Shown here piece after piece: positions 42,390 to 51,744 of a DNA stretch of 64,000 bases. Under the pieces are notes generated by a model. It saw only the letters and a program-made list of their open reading frames with translations. It had not been told where the DNA came from and did no database searches. The DNA lies in the NCBI GenBank assembly GCA_965140405.1, contig OZ223208.1:744001-808000 (forward strand), written 5' to 3'. The stretch is from G963556115 sp963666605. GTDB lineage: Bacteria > Planctomycetota > SZUA-567. Positions within the stretch are counted from its first letter, which is position 1. Every line of letters starts with the position of its first letter. Both the position numbers and the translations under genes were made by a program.

Positions 42390-43469
42390 ATGCCACTTCT
42401 GGAAATTCGTGGATTACAAAAAACATATAATGGTAGACGTGTTGTCGACGGTGTTGACTTCCATGTTGGTCACTCAGAAATTGTAGGACTTCTGGGACCA
42501 AACGGGGCGGGAAAGACTACAACATTTAGAATGTTGATGGGAATGGTAAAGGCAGAGGCAGGCGATGTCAAATGTGCTGGTGAAGATATATCAAACCTCC
42601 CGATGTACAAGAGAGCTCGACGCGGTATGGGCTATCTTTCTCAAGAGCCCAGTATCTTCAGACACCTTTCAGTAGAAGACAACATCATGGCTATTCTTGA
42701 GACGCAGAACATCACACGCGGTGAGAGACAGCAGAGACTTACCGAGCTAGTTGCAGACTTAGGTCTATCCAGAGTAGCCTCAAGCAAAGCCAATACCCTT
42801 TCAGGTGGTGAACGTAGACGTCTTGAGATTGCAAGGGCACTTGTTACAAACCCAGATATTCTTATGCTTGACGAACCATTTGCAGGTGTAGACCCAAAAG
42901 CCTGCGCAGATATCCAAAAAATCATCTCATCACTCAGAGTCAGAGGAATGAGTATTCTCATTACCGACCACAACGTATTCGAAACTTTTGCTATCTCTGA
43001 TAGAGTTTATATCATTCATGACGGCAAAGTACTCAAACACGGTTCTCCAGAAGACCTCATCAATGACAAACAAGCACAGCGCTTATACCTTGGTGACAAG
43101 TTTGATGACATGGGGGATGCCTTCCAACGTCTCCGTAGCCAGATTGCTGAGAAGAGCCATAGTAGTCCTGCTCCACGCATCGGGCGTACAACGCGTATTA
43201 TCCGTCTTGAAGAGGCAGAACACAGACGCAAAATGTCAAAAGAATACTTTGATCAAGAGACTAAGACCAAAGCAAACCTTGCTAAAACTTTACCGCCAGT
43301 ATCTGGATCAAAACCAACACCGCCCCCTTCGCAACTTGAAGGAGACGGCATAGTAATTGATCCAAAATTAACCGAAGAATCACCAGCAAAAAAGCAAAAG
43401 GTTGTAATCCCTAGAACCAGAGAAAAGCCAGTATCACCACCACAACCACCTGAGGAAAGTGACAAATAA
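42390..43469 (+). CDS. lptB: LptB-like LPS-export ATPase with a Pro/Lys-rich C-terminal tail
   Basis: The 359-residue protein has LLGPNGAGKTTTFRMLMGMV (Walker A), RRGMGYLSQEPSIFRHLSVE (LptB-type Q-loop), TLSGGERRRLEIARALVTNP (signature) and ILMLDEPFAGVDP. LptB drives LPS transport with LptFGC in the inner membrane. The ABC core ends near residue 240. A tail of about 115 residues rich in Pro, Lys and Ser (PPVSGSKPTPPPS) follows; it is not usual. Transport partners LptFG are not in the window. The function is assigned from the core motifs. Confidence 0.85.
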   Translation: MPLLEIRGLQKTYNGRRVVDGVDFHVGHSEIVGLLGPNGAGKTTTFRMLMGMVKAEAGDVKCAGEDISNLPMYKRARRGMGYLSQEPSIFRHLSVEDNIMAILETQNITRGERQQRLTELVADLGLSRVASSKANTLSGGERRRLEIARALVTNPDILMLDEPFAGVDPKACADIQKIISSLRVRGMSILITDHNVFETFAISDRVYIIHDGKVLKHGSPEDLINDKQAQRLYLGDKFDDMGDAFQRLRSQIAEKSHSSPAPRIGRTTRIIRLEEAEHRRKMSKEYFDQETKTKANLAKTLPPVSGSKPTPPPSQLEGDGIVIDPKLTEESPAKKQKVVIPRTREKPVSPPQPPEESDK

Positions 43470-43499
43470 GCACCAATCCACTTATTTATAGTATTTTTT

Positions 43500-43539
43500 A
43501 ATTATTAGAGCCAGAGCAATTGCTCTGGCTCTAATAATT
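43500..43539. terminator. 40-bp perfect palindrome, likely bidirectional terminator
   Basis: Two 20-nt arms (AATTATTAGAGCCAGAGCAA and its complement) abut. A TTTTTTA run lies just upstream, and a short T-run just after the right arm. It follows the LptB-like gene and precedes the flippase gene. Confidence 0.7.
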
Positions 43540-43620
43540 TCCTCCACTATTTACAATAACATCAATATACTGTACATTATAATTGAAATAAAATGTATAC
43601 ATCGCTATAACAAAAAAGGC

Positions 43621-45171
43621 ATGGAGTTGAAATTGACCGATAAGGATATAAAGTACAGTGAGTTTCTAGCTAATAATAATATAAATAAACAACTCAAGGA
43701 CAAGTCACTAAGTGGCGGTATATGGATAATGGCCGGACAAGCTGGTGGGCACTCTCTGCGCATGCTCTCAATTATTATCCTAGCAAGAATACTAACCCCC
43801 TCAGACTATGGCCTGATTGCTATGGTTGCAGTTCTGACAAACTTTATACAAATGTTCAAGGATATTGGGCTGAATGTCGCTACCGTCCAGAGTAAGGAAA
43901 TTACCCACGCGGAGGTGAGCAACCTTTTCTGGTTCAATACAGGCATAAGCACTGTGCTTGGAATCATTGTTGCAGCCTGCGCCCCAGTTGTCACATGGTT
44001 CTATGGAAGAGAAGAACTGTTGTATATCACCCTTACTCTCGCTATTACCTTCCCCGTCTCAGGCCTTATAATCCAGCATATAGCCTTACTACAGAGACAG
44101 CTCCGCTACAAACAGATCTCAATAATCCAGATACTTAGCATCATAATAGGTATAATATCAGCAATAGCTGCAGCATACGCTGGTTTAGGTTATTGGTCAC
44201 TGGTTATTATGGAGCTGAGCGGCGTCTTAAGCACCTCTCTGCTTGCTATATGGTTCTGCCGATGGATTCCTAGCCTTCCTGACAGAAACACCAAGACAGC
44301 TCACTTTTTAAAGTTTGGTGGCTACCTGACTGGTAGTAACTTCTGTGAATATTTTTCAAACAACCTTGATAAACTCATTATTGGCAAAACCCTCAATCCT
44401 GCAATATTAGGGCAATACACCAAAGCATTCGACCTATCACTTCTACCACTTAGAAAAATATCCTACCCCTTGAATAATCTTGCTATTGCCACTCTAAGCA
44501 AACTTCAAGACGAACCTAAGAGATATAGACATTACTATACTTTTGCGCAGGAAACGCTTGTAATAGCAATTGTTCCATTCTTTGCTCTCGGCTTTGCATG
44601 TAGCGAAAGCCTATTCAAATTATTCCTTGGAAACCAATGGAATGCCGCTGCGCCCATCTTTTCATGGTTTTGCCTACTATCACTTGCTACTGCCTGCACC
44701 AGCTCTACACGTTGGTTATTCCTAAGCCAAGGCAGAGCAAAAGAATTCCTGTACTTCACCTTACTCTCAGCGTTTATATCAGCCATCTCATTTTTTATTG
44801 GTATCAGATACGGGATAATGGGTATTACTATAGGCTATACTTTGGCGACAATATTTATCCGTACACCTCTAGTAATTTATATCAGTTCACGCTCAGGAGC
44901 AGTAGGAGTTATGGATCAAGTACGTTGCTTTACTCCTACCTTGCTACTCTCAGGAATAATGGCAGCAATAATTATTATTACACAGCAATTGCTTGAGACT
45001 GATTCAGATATTTTGAGAGTGCTTATTGCAATAGGAGTATACATCATATGCTTTATGACAGCATTTATCATTAATAAGAGATGGCGGGAACGCATTAGTA
45101 AGCTTGCAGAATTATTCTTCAATAAAGCTGGTATGAATATCCCAAAGGTTTTTGATATAAAGAAGAACTGA
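43621..45171 (+). CDS. polysaccharide flippase (MOP family, Wzx/WzxC type)
   Basis: The 516-residue protein has about 12-14 membrane segments. The opening GIWIMAGQAGGHSLRMLSII, ILARILTPSDYGLIAM and the later YFSNNLDKLIIGKTLNPAIL, GQYTKAFDLSLLPL are characteristic of the WzxC/MOP polysaccharide exporters. It would flip a lipid-linked oligosaccharide across the inner membrane. Start ATG 43621 follows AAAAAAGGC. It stands away from glycosyltransferases, so the glycan handled is unknown. It ends 10 bp from the convergent GH57 gene. Confidence 0.87.
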   Translation: MELKLTDKDIKYSEFLANNNINKQLKDKSLSGGIWIMAGQAGGHSLRMLSIIILARILTPSDYGLIAMVAVLTNFIQMFKDIGLNVATVQSKEITHAEVSNLFWFNTGISTVLGIIVAACAPVVTWFYGREELLYITLTLAITFPVSGLIIQHIALLQRQLRYKQISIIQILSIIIGIISAIAAAYAGLGYWSLVIMELSGVLSTSLLAIWFCRWIPSLPDRNTKTAHFLKFGGYLTGSNFCEYFSNNLDKLIIGKTLNPAILGQYTKAFDLSLLPLRKISYPLNNLAIATLSKLQDEPKRYRHYYTFAQETLVIAIVPFFALGFACSESLFKLFLGNQWNAAAPIFSWFCLLSLATACTSSTRWLFLSQGRAKEFLYFTLLSAFISAISFFIGIRYGIMGITIGYTLATIFIRTPLVIYISSRSGAVGVMDQVRCFTPTLLLSGIMAAIIIITQQLLETDSDILRVLIAIGVYIICFMTAFIINKRWRERISKLAELFFNKAGMNIPKVFDIKKN

Positions 45172-45181
45172 TCCTAGGGTG

Positions 45182-46714
45182 CTATTTTCGGTTAAATGTA
45201 TGTATTCCAACAGTACCCAATACGCTACAACGCTCCTCGATTGCTTGGAGGAGATCTAAGTCAACTCCAGCCTCACCAAGCATCTTATCACACGCTGCAA
45301 ACCTAGCCAGCCTCTTTCGCTGCCTCTCACGAGCATACTCTTCATCAATACTCTTACGGGAGTAGTAACGCCACTCACACCCAGATGCAAGCATCAGCTC
45401 TCTAGCCATCTGGTCCCCTACTCTTTCATCACTGAAGATAGCGCTCTCTAGCTTTGCTGCAGCAAGGTGGATTTCAGGAAGATATTTCTCGCGTTCACTC
45501 CTATAGAATTCTGAGAATATTCCTTCCTCATAATTACTAGAGTCTCCAATATCCACAATCTGAAAGTCTCTCTCTTCCTGTAGATATTTTCCAGCACTGC
45601 TAGACCTTATAATGTTCTGATCATACCTCATCTTCCTCAGAAGCATATCAACAAAGATAGGTAGCTCTTGCCATCCCCTTCCAACATTTTCATGATCGAT
45701 TAAGGTGACAATCACTCCATCCTCGACACCATTATTTACTACATCATCACGAAGTACAGAGAGGTAATGTGTTGCCTGCTTGTCAGCTCTCCCCCTTGCT
45801 ATTTGAGGCGAATACAGGTTGCCGTCTCTAGAACGAACCCCAAAAGCAGCCTTACTGCTCCCACCACCAGAGACAACTAACGTATTAGGGATAAGTTCTT
45901 CGCAAAGCTCTATAAGGTCGGTAGAGTTTTTATCTGCAAAATTCCCATCATAGCAATACGCCATCTCTTCAAGTCCGACCTTACCGCTCAATTTTTTATT
46001 TACGGCAAATGCCACTACTCCATCACCGACAATTACCGGACGTTTATTTCCGCTAATTACAGGTATAGTAGCATTTCTAAAGCCACTCTCATCAACAAAG
46101 AAGTATTCAATCCCCTCACTAGCAAGAACCTCTTCATTTCCCGACGAGTAGGCAAGTTCGGTAAGTAGTATTCCCTTAAGCTTTGCCCCTTCTGAGAAAC
46201 GCTCGTACTCACTGACAGCAGCCCGTACCTCTGCTCTAGCCGAAGCCTCCACACCCTCTAATACTGGTAGTATCCCATTACCAGCATTTGAAAATATTAC
46301 TTCTAAATTCCCTAGAGCCGCTAGGTTGAAGATCGCTTTGAGTGGTCTATATAGGTATCTCTGGACATGCCAATACTTGAGGTCCTTGAATTTATTTTTA
46401 TAATAGTTTGAGAGCTCAGTACCACCATCTATTTTTTCCCCTACAGACTGAGCAACCTCTATCTGCCAATCTATATAATCAGCAAAGCGTAGCATCAAAG
46501 AGGGATTTTCTAGCATTCCAGCTAGAATAGGTGAAAGACTAAGGGTAAAGCCATAATCAATACGCTCATTCTCCAGCCCTTCAAATACTCTAAGAAGAGG
46601 ATATAGTGAACCTGCAAGATATTCAAATAGAAAACGCTCCTCAATAGAGCGCTCAAACCCTAGCGGAATATAAGCATGAAATACCGGTATAAATGACGCT
46701 TTAGCACTCCCCAA
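45182..46714 (-). CDS. GH57 family protein, 1,4-alpha-glucan branching enzyme-like, divergent
   Basis: The 510-residue protein has the GH57 order: a start motif ASFIPVFHAYIPLGF (HAHLPF-like), LSLSPILAGML, ILLTELAYSSGNEEVLASEG with IEYFFVDESG (usual PECAYYPGLEELL), and VTLIDHENVGRGWQELPIFV (usual DTELFGHWW). Residues at the nucleophile Glu and at the Asp are present but the surrounding motifs deviate from branching enzymes. It likely acts on alpha-glucan, as malQ does. The start codon is TTG at 46712-46714, with AGGAG 6 nt upstream. Catalytic competence is not certain. Confidence 0.7.
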   Translation of the reverse strand: MGSAKASFIPVFHAYIPLGFERSIEERFLFEYLAGSLYPLLRVFEGLENERIDYGFTLSLSPILAGMLENPSLMLRFADYIDWQIEVAQSVGEKIDGGTELSNYYKNKFKDLKYWHVQRYLYRPLKAIFNLAALGNLEVIFSNAGNGILPVLEGVEASARAEVRAAVSEYERFSEGAKLKGILLTELAYSSGNEEVLASEGIEYFFVDESGFRNATIPVISGNKRPVIVGDGVVAFAVNKKLSGKVGLEEMAYCYDGNFADKNSTDLIELCEELIPNTLVVSGGGSSKAAFGVRSRDGNLYSPQIARGRADKQATHYLSVLRDDVVNNGVEDGVIVTLIDHENVGRGWQELPIFVDMLLRKMRYDQNIIRSSSAGKYLQEERDFQIVDIGDSSNYEEGIFSEFYRSEREKYLPEIHLAAAKLESAIFSDERVGDQMARELMLASGCEWRYYSRKSIDEEYARERQRKRLARFAACDKMLGEAGVDLDLLQAIEERCSVLGTVGIHTFNRK

Positions 46715-46755
46715 GACGCACTCCTAATATTGATAATTACTGGAATAACACCAAC

Positions 46756-47256
46756 CTAGTATGACTTCATTATTCTCTGCTTCTGTCTATCAAAGTCCTT
46801 CTTTTTTAGGCTCTCTCTCTTATCATATACCGCCTTACCACGCCCAAGGCCAATAAGTAATTTACAACGCCCATCCTTAAAGTATAGCTTTAGTGGGATG
46901 ATTGTCTGCCCTTTGATCTCAGAAGCCATCCCTAGCTTCCTTATCTCTCTTTTATGAGCTAGGAGTTTTCTTGTATGCACAGGGTGATGATTTTGCCTAT
47001 TTGCCATATTGTACTCAGAGATATTCATCCCAAGAAGGAACATCTCATCATTAATCACCCGAATATAACTATCCGCAAAGGATATTCTACCATCTCTAAG
47101 ACTCTTTACCTCACTACCTTGCAAGACGATACCACATTCGAGTTTTTCCAAAATTTCATAGTCAAAAGTAGCCTTTTTATTTGTAGCCACAGTCTTTATG
47201 CCAGCAGAGGCAGCTGTTTCCTTCGCATTTGTGTTACTCTTACTTTTTTTAGCCAT
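46756..47256 (-). CDS. smpB: SsrA-binding protein SmpB
   Basis: The 166-residue protein has FDYEILEKLECGIVLQGSEV, KSLRDGRISFADSYIRV, and RQNHHPVHTRKLLAHKREI, and ends DKRESLKKKDFDRQKQRIMK. These are complete SmpB motifs. An N-terminal extension of about 18 residues precedes the core. SmpB escorts tmRNA to stalled ribosomes. I found no tmRNA gene nearby. The GH57 gene follows on the same strand after 41 bp. Confidence 0.95.
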   Translation of the reverse strand: MAKKSKSNTNAKETAASAGIKTVATNKKATFDYEILEKLECGIVLQGSEVKSLRDGRISFADSYIRVINDEMFLLGMNISEYNMANRQNHHPVHTRKLLAHKREIRKLGMASEIKGQTIIPLKLYFKDGRCKLLIGLGRGKAVYDKRESLKKKDFDRQKQRIMKSY

Positions 47257-47425
47257 TTCTACCCTCTGATTTATAGTAAATTCATATTGTCAATAATATG
47301 CATCATCATAGATAAGTCAAGTCCAAGTATCACAACAACATCTTGACACAGCCGCCATTATCACTATATTTTATCCTAAACTATAGTCTTTTATTAGTTA
47401 AATCAAATATTAATCAGGAGGAATT

Positions 47426-48175
47426 ATGGCAGGTCATTCGCATTGGGCAGGAATCAAACACAAAAAAGCAGCTAACGATGCCAAAAAGGGTAAAATATTC
47501 TCACGCATCGCCAAGCTTATGTCAGTAGCGGTCAAAGAAGGAGGCGGTGGCAATCCAGATGATAACCCTCGCTTGCGTCTAATCTTAGAGAAAGCTCGCC
47601 AAGCAAACATGCCGAAAGACAATATCAAACGTGCCATTGATAAAGCTCTTGATAGTGGCAACGGCTACATCCCTATGACCTTTGAAAGCTACGGTCCTGG
47701 CGGCAGTGCAATAATTGCTGAATGTTTGACAGACAACACAATGAGAACCGGTCCAGAAGTTCGTCACTTGATGGAAAAATCCGGAGCAAAGCTCGGTAAA
47801 GAAGGTTCAGTAGCATATATGTTCCAACGCAAGGGTGTATTTGTTATTGCAAAAGATCAGACTGATGAAGAAACACTTATGGAAGTCGCTCTTGACGCTG
47901 GAGCAGATGATATAGAGGTAGAAGATGATTGTTTTACTGTATATACTAGCGTTGTAGACTTTATTGGGGTAGGTGAAGCTCTCGAAAAAGCTAAAATTGA
48001 GACCCAAGAGAGCGAACTCAAACTAATACCTGAGAACACAGTATCAGTTGATATCGATGATGCTAGAAAAATTTTGAGCATAATTGAAAAAATCGAAGAT
48101 CATGAAGATGTTCAAAGTGTCTACTGCAACTACGATATAACAGATGAGATTGCAGCTCAACTAGAAGCTGAGTAA
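47426..48175 (+). CDS. yebC: YebC/PmpR-family protein (TACO1-like)
   Basis: The 249-residue protein begins MAGHSHWAGIKHKKAANDAK with KGKIFSRIAKLM, and has GNPDDNPRLRLILEKARQAN, MPKDNIKRAIDKA, YGPGGSAIIAECLTDN and GSVAYMFQRKGVF. These are the near-invariant YebC motifs; the usual Gly-His-Ser-Lys at the start is replaced by Gly-His-Ser-His-Trp-Ala-Gly. Members are translation factors or transcriptional regulators. An AGGAGGAATT ribosome site precedes the ATG. It is monocistronic, with a terminator downstream. Confidence 0.95.
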   Translation: MAGHSHWAGIKHKKAANDAKKGKIFSRIAKLMSVAVKEGGGGNPDDNPRLRLILEKARQANMPKDNIKRAIDKALDSGNGYIPMTFESYGPGGSAIIAECLTDNTMRTGPEVRHLMEKSGAKLGKEGSVAYMFQRKGVFVIAKDQTDEETLMEVALDAGADDIEVEDDCFTVYTSVVDFIGVGEALEKAKIETQESELKLIPENTVSVDIDDARKILSIIEKIEDHEDVQSVYCNYDITDEIAAQLEAE

Positions 48176-48198
48176 GATGTTACGCTGAAATTACATGT

Positions 48199-48244
48199 AA
48201 TAAATAATACCACCCTTGATATTTCATGGATGGTATTATTTATT
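48199..48244 (+). terminator. terminator after yebC
   Basis: AATAAATAATACCA pairs with TGGTATTATTTATT around an 18-nt loop. The right arm itself is T-rich. It lies 24 bp after the yebC stop. Confidence 0.65.
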
Positions 48245-48487
48245 ATTAAGATATTGCGCATATTCCATATCCTGCACAGAGATAACTTTGCACAATATCC
48301 CAATAAATATAGTATATACCAAGCAAGTTCCCTCTTGTAATTATCTCAAATATAGGTAGTATTTCTATGTCGCAGTATTTCTATGATTTTACATGAAATA
48401 CTAATATTAGTGACAATTAGAGTTGTGAAGTACTTTTTATACTTAATAATTATCAATAAACAGCAAAATTGTAATGAAAAGGAAATG
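48245..48487. other. noncoding leader upstream of ftsH
   Basis: No gene is seen. The in-frame extension of ftsH upstream to 48383 is open but codes for a hydrophobic, atypical start, so I treat it as leader sequence. No clear promoter could be chosen. Confidence 0.4.
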
Positions 48488-50614
48488 ATGAGTTCTAATA
48501 AAAATCCAAATAAAAAGGGTAAGAATGGTGGCGGAGGCACACCCGGCAGACAGATGATTCTCTGGCTTGGGGTATTTTTGGCTGTAGCCTTTTTAATATC
48601 TAGCTTTAGCGACATAGGCAAACTAACTGGAAAAACTGAAGATATTACCTATGACGAGTTCCTAAAACAAGTAACAGGTAGTAGCGCCAAACCAAAAATT
48701 AAGTCTATTATAATCCAGACAAAGAGTGGTGAGATAAGCGGCGAATATGTTACTACTGGCCTACCTTCAGGCTCGTTTCAAGGTTTTAAGGTACAAGGTC
48801 CTCCAGCAGAAACCATGAATCTTGACTTCAATAAAATGCTAGAAGATAGTGGCATACAAGTAATCTACCAAGCCCCTAGCGCATTTACAGAAGCTATCCT
48901 TTATCTACTCCCAATAATACTGTTTGGTTTACTATTCTATATGCTTATAGCACGCCAGATGAAAGGCTCAGGAGGCAGTCCATTCAGTTTCGGCAAGAGC
49001 AAGGCTGTAAGAGTAGAGCCGAATGGTAAGCACAAGAAGACCTTCAAGGATGTTGCAGGTGTTGACGAAGCACGTGAAGAGGTAAAAGAGGTCGTAGACT
49101 TCCTCCGTAGCCCACAAAAGGCAGAACGCTTAGGTGGTAGGCTTCCTAGAGGTGTGCTACTTATTGGACCTCCAGGAACTGGTAAGACACTCCTAGCCAA
49201 AGCGATCGCTGGCGAAGCAGACGTACCATTTTTTAGCATCAGCGGTTCTGATTTCGTTGAGATGTTTGTAGGTGTAGGTGCTAGCCGAGTAAGAGACCTG
49301 TTTGAACAAGCAAAAGCAAACAGCCCTTGTATCATCTTCCTAGATGAGGTTGATGCCGTAGGTAGAAAACGTGCCAATGACCAACCAGGATCAGGCCAAG
49401 AAGCAGCGCAGACACTCAACGCGATACTTGTTGAAATGGACGGTTTCACTTCAGATGACAAAGTTATCGTTATGGCTGCAACAAACCGTGTAGACGTTCT
49501 TGACCCAGCTCTTTTACGTCCAGGACGTTTCGACAGACGCATCCATGTCGACCTACCTGATATCAAAGGACGTGAGGAAATTCTCAAAGTACACGTCAAA
49601 AATGTAAAACTTGGCGACGATGTTGACCTGTCAGTAGTTGCTCGTGCAACACCGACATTCAGTGGTGCAGAACTTGAAAATATTGTAAACGAAGCAGCAC
49701 TACTTGCAGCATTCACCGACCTTGACAAAGTAAATATGGCATGCTTTGAAGAAGCTCGTGACAAGGTCAGATTTGGTAAAGAAAAGAAGACGAGAGTAAT
49801 GCATGATGATGATAGGCGAGATACAGCCTACCACGAAGCTGGACACGCACTACTAATGCATAAGCTTCCACATGTTACTCCTCTTCATAAAGTTAGTATT
49901 ATCCCTAGAGGTAGAGCGCTTGGTGTTACAATGCAGTTACCTGAGCGTGATGAATATAGCTCTAGCAAGAAGAAACTTATTGGAGAGATTGTAATACGTG
50001 TAGGTGGTAGAGCAGCTGAAGAACTATTCCTTGATGATATCAGTAACGGCGCTTCAAACGACATAGAACAGGCAACTACTTATGCAAAAGCAATGATCTG
50101 CGAATGGGGTATGTCAGAGAAGCTCGGTATGGTAAATTATAGTGACCGCCACTTGTCACAGAACACCTTTGGTGAAGGTCGTGAGTACTCTGAGACAACA
50201 GCAGAGCTCATCGATACCGAGGTACGTACTCTCATATCTAACTGCTACCAGAAAGCATTAGACGAACTCAAGAATAGTAAAGATGAGGTTGACTTGATTG
50301 TCCAAGCTCTCATGGAATTTGAAGTACTTGGCAGAGAAGAATTCGAAAAGCTACTTTCTGAACGCAGTCTTGATAATATACGCACAGAAAGAGAAGCTTC
50401 TAAGAAACGCGATCGCTATATTCCTGATTCAGAAGAGAGTAAAGATGATGACGGAGCCCTTCCTCCACCACTTCCAGATGAAGATCAGGACAAAGAAGAA
50501 ACTGCAGAAGCAGCAATGCTAAAAGAAGCAACAGACGGTGCCCAACCTTCTACTCAGGAAGCTCTAGAAGAAACTGCTGAACAAGACAGATCATCTGAAG
50601 AACCAAAGAAATAA
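48488..50614 (+). CDS. ftsH: ATP-dependent zinc metalloprotease FtsH
   Basis: The protein has about 708 residues from ATG 48488, which sits 5 nt after AAGG; another ATG lies 3 nt earlier. Two membrane segments (about 22-40 and 140-160) flank a periplasmic part. The AAA domain has LLIGPPGTGKTLLAKAIAGE, SPCIIFLDEVDAVGRKR and LRPGRFDRRI. The protease domain has DTAYHEAGHALLMHKLP with the zinc His residues and a conserved C-terminal helix. A Gly-rich N-terminal (NGGGGTPGR) and a long acidic tail of about 75 residues (SEESKDDDGALPPPLPDEDQ) extend beyond the usual length. Confidence 0.96.
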   Translation: MSSNKNPNKKGKNGGGGTPGRQMILWLGVFLAVAFLISSFSDIGKLTGKTEDITYDEFLKQVTGSSAKPKIKSIIIQTKSGEISGEYVTTGLPSGSFQGFKVQGPPAETMNLDFNKMLEDSGIQVIYQAPSAFTEAILYLLPIILFGLLFYMLIARQMKGSGGSPFSFGKSKAVRVEPNGKHKKTFKDVAGVDEAREEVKEVVDFLRSPQKAERLGGRLPRGVLLIGPPGTGKTLLAKAIAGEADVPFFSISGSDFVEMFVGVGASRVRDLFEQAKANSPCIIFLDEVDAVGRKRANDQPGSGQEAAQTLNAILVEMDGFTSDDKVIVMAATNRVDVLDPALLRPGRFDRRIHVDLPDIKGREEILKVHVKNVKLGDDVDLSVVARATPTFSGAELENIVNEAALLAAFTDLDKVNMACFEEARDKVRFGKEKKTRVMHDDDRRDTAYHEAGHALLMHKLPHVTPLHKVSIIPRGRALGVTMQLPERDEYSSSKKKLIGEIVIRVGGRAAEELFLDDISNGASNDIEQATTYAKAMICEWGMSEKLGMVNYSDRHLSQNTFGEGREYSETTAELIDTEVRTLISNCYQKALDELKNSKDEVDLIVQALMEFEVLGREEFEKLLSERSLDNIRTEREASKKRDRYIPDSEESKDDDGALPPPLPDEDQDKEETAEAAMLKEATDGAQPSTQEALEETAEQDRSSEEPKK

Positions 50615-50642
50615 CTAGCAATTATTACAATTTAATTTATAC

Positions 50643-50679
50643 AAAAATCCCTGCGAATAATACCCCGCAGGGATTTTTT
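50643..50679. terminator. rho-independent terminator after ftsH
   Basis: AAAAATCCCTGCG and CGCAGGGATTTTT pair around a 10-nt loop, followed by another T. Both strands carry a T-run, so it also serves the convergent signalling operon. Confidence 0.92.
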
Positions 50680-50708
50680 GTACAGAGTTTTCAGCACAGC
50701 ACTACTCT

Positions 50709-51680
50709 TCACATGACTTCAACTCGATTGCGGCCTTTATCTTTGGCACAATAAAGCGCTGCATCCGCTCTCTCCATAATAGTCCTTACCTCATCACCAT
50801 CGGTGTAGGTAGCCACTCCAAAACTTGCCGTCTTCTTCCCAACAATTTCAAAGTTATTATTTTCAATTTTACATTTAATATTATTGGCAAGATTAACAGC
50901 ACCATCTAGACCTGTATGAGGGCATAAAACAAGAAACTCTTCTCCACCCCAACGCCCAATCAGATCAGTCTTCCGGCATGAGTTCTTTATAATATTAGCA
51001 AATTCCTTCAAAGTTTTATCGCCAACTTGATGACCATGCTCATCATTAACAGTCTTAAATTTATCAATATCAATTAATATAACAGAAAAAAAAGTATTAT
51101 ACCTCTTGGCTCTACAACATTCTTTCTCAAACTCCTGATCAAGCATCAATCTATTACCGACCCTAGTCAATTGATCAGTAACAGCTAAAATTTCTAATTC
51201 CTTTGTACGCTCTTCTACGATACTCTCAAGCTCTTCATTCCATTTTACAAGCTTAGCGTATTGCTGTTCAAGTTCGAGTTCATTATCGTATGCCTCTATT
51301 GCGCCACTAACAGTCAAAAGAATATCCTGATTAACCCAAGGTTTTTCAATGAATCGATATAAATTTGCTTCATTAATAACCCGCTTTATGCCACGAAGGT
51401 TACTCTGCCCCGTAAGCATGATATTCTTCACTCTTGGAAGTCTGTTATGTATCTCTATCAAGAGATCGTCACCACCCATCCCCGGCATGACATAGTCAAC
51501 AATAACTGCTTTTAATACAGTCTCATCTGCCTCAAAGTCGGCCAATACTTCAAGAGCCTCTTCCGCACTCTGAGCAACCTCAACAATTTGGATATTATCA
51601 AGATTGTTTGTCAATAAGCTCCGCAAAGCTTGTAAGACTATCTTCTCATCATCAACACAAAGAATAGCGTTATTACTCAT
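50709..51680 (-). CDS. response regulator with receiver and GGDEF domains
   Basis: The protein has about 323 residues from ATG 51678-51680. An upstream ATG at 51693-51695 is possible. The receiver (about 1-120) has NNAILCVDDEKIVLQALRSL, VIVDYVMPGMGGDDLL (phospho-Asp) and IMLTGQ. A coiled coil (about 135-165) links to a GGDEF domain with AVTDQLTRVGNRLMLDQEFE, GRWGGEEFLVLC (active GGEEF) and RKTD as an I-site five residues before it. The layout is a PleD/WspR-like cyclic di-GMP synthase activated by phosphorylation. It is third in an operon with the four-sensor kinase. Confidence 0.9.
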   Translation of the reverse strand: MSNNAILCVDDEKIVLQALRSLLTNNLDNIQIVEVAQSAEEALEVLADFEADETVLKAVIVDYVMPGMGGDDLLIEIHNRLPRVKNIMLTGQSNLRGIKRVINEANLYRFIEKPWVNQDILLTVSGAIEAYDNELELEQQYAKLVKWNEELESIVEERTKELEILAVTDQLTRVGNRLMLDQEFEKECCRAKRYNTFFSVILIDIDKFKTVNDEHGHQVGDKTLKEFANIIKNSCRKTDLIGRWGGEEFLVLCPHTGLDGAVNLANNIKCKIENNNFEIVGKKTASFGVATYTDGDEVRTIMERADAALYCAKDKGRNRVEVM

Positions 51681-51744
51681 AAACACCCGTTTCATATATT
51701 TGAAATTAAATTATCTACTACTATAACACAACTACACATACCTA

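Noticed and set aside
46715..47425. tmRNA gene near smpB
   Set aside because: No Ala-tRNA-like end with a tag-coding stretch could be recognised in the flanks of smpB.
48937..49764. Long open frame on the minus strand inside ftsH
   Set aside because: It is fully antisense to well-conserved FtsH motifs, has Ser/Arg-rich low-complexity content and no ribosome site. It is a shadow of the real gene.
51693..51695. Upstream ATG as start of the receiver-GGDEF protein
   Set aside because: Both ATGs have weak ribosome sites. The downstream one places the first receiver strand at the normal distance, so it was preferred, but the upstream start is not excluded.
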